Positions 62,611 through 64,000 of a stretch of 64,000 nucleotides of DNA are shown here, piece after piece. Origin of the DNA: Gp6-AA40 sp963723495 (GTDB lineage: Bacteria; Acidobacteriota; Vicinamibacteria; Vicinamibacterales; UBA2999); NCBI GenBank assembly GCA_963723495.1, contig CAVRQR010000015.1, positions 62,001 through 126,000 on the forward strand, written 5' to 3'. Both the position numbers and the translations under genes were made by a program. The first letter of the stretch is position 1, and each line of letters opens with the position of its first letter. The notes beneath the pieces were generated by a model, which worked only from the letters and a program-made list of their open reading frames with translations, was not told the DNA's origin and did not search any database.

Positions 62611-63116
62611 GGCTGATTCCCGTGCTTGCGCCGCATCCAGGTCTCGACCGCTGGCGGCACGAGGCCGGTCACCTGGCCACCGAGGCTGAAGACCTCTTTG
62701 ATCAGGCGCGAGCTCAGATACGTGTACTGTTCTGCCGGCATCATGAAGACCGTTTCGAGCGACGGTTCGAGATGCCGATTCATCAGCGCCATCTGGAACT
62801 CGTACTCGTAGTCGGATACCGCGCGAATCCCGCGGATGATCGCGCTCGCACGCCGACGCCGCGCGTAGTCCACGAGCAACCCGTCGAAAGTGTCGACCTC
62901 GACGTTCGGGTACTCGGAGAAGACGTCACGGATGATGGTGACGCGTTCCTCCGGCGTGAACAGCGGCTTCTTCTCCTGATTGACGAGCACCGCGACGAGC
63001 ACGCGCTCGAACAGATGCGCACTGCGCAGAATGATGTCGACGTGACCGTTGGTGATCGGATCGAACGAACCAGGAAAGATCGCCAGGCGGCCATTCGGGG
63101 GCTCAGGTGGGCTCAT
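62607..63116 (-). CDS. coaD: phosphopantetheine adenylyltransferase
   Basis: 169 residues. The nucleotidyltransferase motif is FPGSFDPITNGHVDII (T-x-G-H), with VDTFDGLLVDYARRR, IIRGIRAVSDYEYEFQMALM and the C-terminal YLSSRLIKEVFSLGG. It makes dephospho-CoA from 4'-phosphopantetheine and ATP, the fourth step of CoA synthesis. Overlaps with rsmD upstream and the aminotransferase downstream show an operon. Confidence 0.95.
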   Translation of the reverse strand: MSPPEPPNGRLAIFPGSFDPITNGHVDIILRSAHLFERVLVAVLVNQEKKPLFTPEERVTIIRDVFSEYPNVEVDTFDGLLVDYARRRRASAIIRGIRAVSDYEYEFQMALMNRHLEPSLETVFMMPAEQYTYLSSRLIKEVFSLGGQVTGLVPPAVETWMRRKHGNQP

Positions 63117-63676
63117 ACATGCTCTGCCAGGTGCGACGTGCGCCTGGCCCGGATGAACATCGTCAATGTGCTGTCGCCGGATCTGACGTCACGTACTCTT
63201 TCGAGCGTGGACGGCACCTCGGGATCCTGACGTGTGGCGCGCTCGAGCACCAGAAGTCCGTCCGTCGAGAGCAGGCCGGCCGCCCGATCCAGCACGTCGT
63301 GAACGTTTCCGATGTCGTACGGTGGATCCAGCAGAATCAAATCGAAGCTGCCGGCGACGCCACCCCGCCACTTCAGAAAGTCACTGCAGGCGATAGTATA
63401 GCCGTCCTCGACCCCGCAGACCTGCGCGTTCTCCTCGATAAGTACCGCGGCGCGTCGATCGCGTTCGATGAAGGTGACGTGTGCTGCACCACGACTCAGG
63501 GCCTCGAGACCAAGCGCGCCCGTGCCAGCGTACCCGTCAAGCACACGCGCGCCCTCGATGCGCGGCGTGAGGATGTTGAACAGCGTCTCGCGCAGCTTGT
63601 CGGACGTAGGCCTGAGCCCCTCCCATTTGGGCGTCTTCAGCCGTCGACCTTTGAACTGACCCGCAATCACGCGCAC
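63113..63676 (-). CDS. rsmD: 16S rRNA (guanine966-N2)-methyltransferase RsmD
   Basis: 187 residues from the GTG at 63676, directly after the recG stop. The start VRVIAGQFKGRRLKTP is typical of RsmD; DGYAGTGALGLEALSRGA is the SAM-binding motif I and LILLDPPYDIG the catalytic D-P-P-Y. It methylates G966 of 16S rRNA. The recG-rsmD-coaD order is common in bacteria. Confidence 0.94.
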   Translation of the reverse strand: MRVIAGQFKGRRLKTPKWEGLRPTSDKLRETLFNILTPRIEGARVLDGYAGTGALGLEALSRGAAHVTFIERDRRAAVLIEENAQVCGVEDGYTIACSDFLKWRGGVAGSFDLILLDPPYDIGNVHDVLDRAAGLLSTDGLLVLERATRQDPEVPSTLERVRDVRSGDSTLTMFIRARRTSHLAEHV

Positions 63677-63678
63677 CG

Positions 63679-64000
63679 TCAGCCGACCTCGATCAGCCCG
63701 AACTGCTCCTGCCACCGCTGCTGCACGAACGACTTGAGTTCTTCGGTGAGACCGCCTTCGTCGACCAGACGCCGCGCTTCGTGGTGCGCAGACTCCATGA
63801 TGTCCCTGTCCCTCACCAGATCCCCGGTCCGCAGCTTGGGGAGCCCCGATTGTCTGGTGCCGAAGACGTCTCCCGGACCACGCAGTTCCAGGTCGCGCTC
63901 CGCGATCACGAAGCCATCATTGGTCGACGCAATCGTCTTCAGGCGCTCGCGTGCATCGTCAGTCCACGGCGCCTGATACAACAGCACGCACACTGACTCT
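63679..64000 (-). CDS. recG: ATP-dependent DNA helicase RecG, C-terminal fragment
   Basis: The open frame enters from beyond the window end and gives the last 106 residues: CVLLYQAPWTDDARERLKTI, STNDGFVIAERDLELRGPGD, VFGTRQSGLPKL and the terminal helix HHEARRLVDEGGL. This matches the end of helicase domain 2 and the C-terminal region of RecG, which regresses stalled replication forks. The rest of the gene lies outside. Confidence 0.92.
   Translation of the reverse strand, partial: ESVCVLLYQAPWTDDARERLKTIASTNDGFVIAERDLELRGPGDVFGTRQSGLPKLRTGDLVRDRDIMESAHHEARRLVDEGGLTEELKSFVQQRWQEQFGLIEVG

Overview
The window is high-GC, gene-dense bacterial chromosome. Several family-level signs point to Acidobacteriota, most likely a Vicinamibacteria-type soil lineage: a VWFA-related exported protein of the acidobacterial type, a Ser/Thr kinase fused to TolB-like propeller repeats, two exported proteins that open with a W-S-P-P-R-T-P-D-G-Q signature, and many short non-coding hairpins of the CAACTCCCAA type. 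This assignment is inference; there is no rRNA in the window.

Layout. 1-7.4 kb: an AI-2E-type permease (cut by the window edge), a VOC protein with a frame break, a GMC oxidoreductase, a Gfo/Idh/MocA oxidoreductase, an exported protein of unknown function, an MBL-fold hydrolase and MgtE. 7.5-9.5 kb: a sigma factor overlapping its zinc-finger anti-sigma gene. 9.6-21 kb: a probable catabolic region with a three-subunit molybdenum hydroxylase (coxS-L-M order), DinB, a cyclase-type hydrolase, a second exported unknown, a LigB-type extradiol dioxygenase, a Tat-like carboxylesterase, and coxG-coxE-coxD on the opposite strand. 21-23.7 kb: a DUF4139 protein whose 3' end runs through a repeat into a dead IS66 transposase bracketed by 18-base direct repeats. 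23.7-30.8 kb: cytochrome c, M23 peptidase, a LecA-like protein, an HtrA-type pseudoprotease, a LuxR-type regulator, a 524-base non-coding segment with inverted-repeat ends, an intact HtrA protease and three small envelope proteins.

30.8-40.4 kb: a serine-hydrolase homologue lacking its catalytic residues, a small beta-barrel protein, an M48 protease, DNA glycosylase Tag, PBP1A, a TolB-like protein coupled to an M28 peptidase, and TerC. 40.5-46.5 kb: a heat-shock operon, hspR-cbpA-clpB-ftsH, with a HAIR-like operator lying over a TTGACA promoter. 46.6-50.5 kb: VWA protein, small winged-helix protein, an RRM protein with a structured leader, a small Tudor-like protein and an FHA-GAF-PP2C phosphatase translationally coupled to the upstream kinase. 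53.2-58.3 kb: ilvB-ilvH-ilvC-ilvD. 58.5-64 kb: a glycine-zipper lipoprotein-like gene, CDGSH protein, CoA-binding protein, then recG-rsmD-coaD-aspC-glcD on one strand.

A recurring oddity is single-base frame breaks in genes that are otherwise well conserved (VOC, pseudo-HtrA, ilvB, glcD twice, glycine-zipper gene, probably the kinase start). Because ilvB should be essential for branched-chain amino acid synthesis, I suspect at least some are consensus errors in the assembly rather than real mutations.
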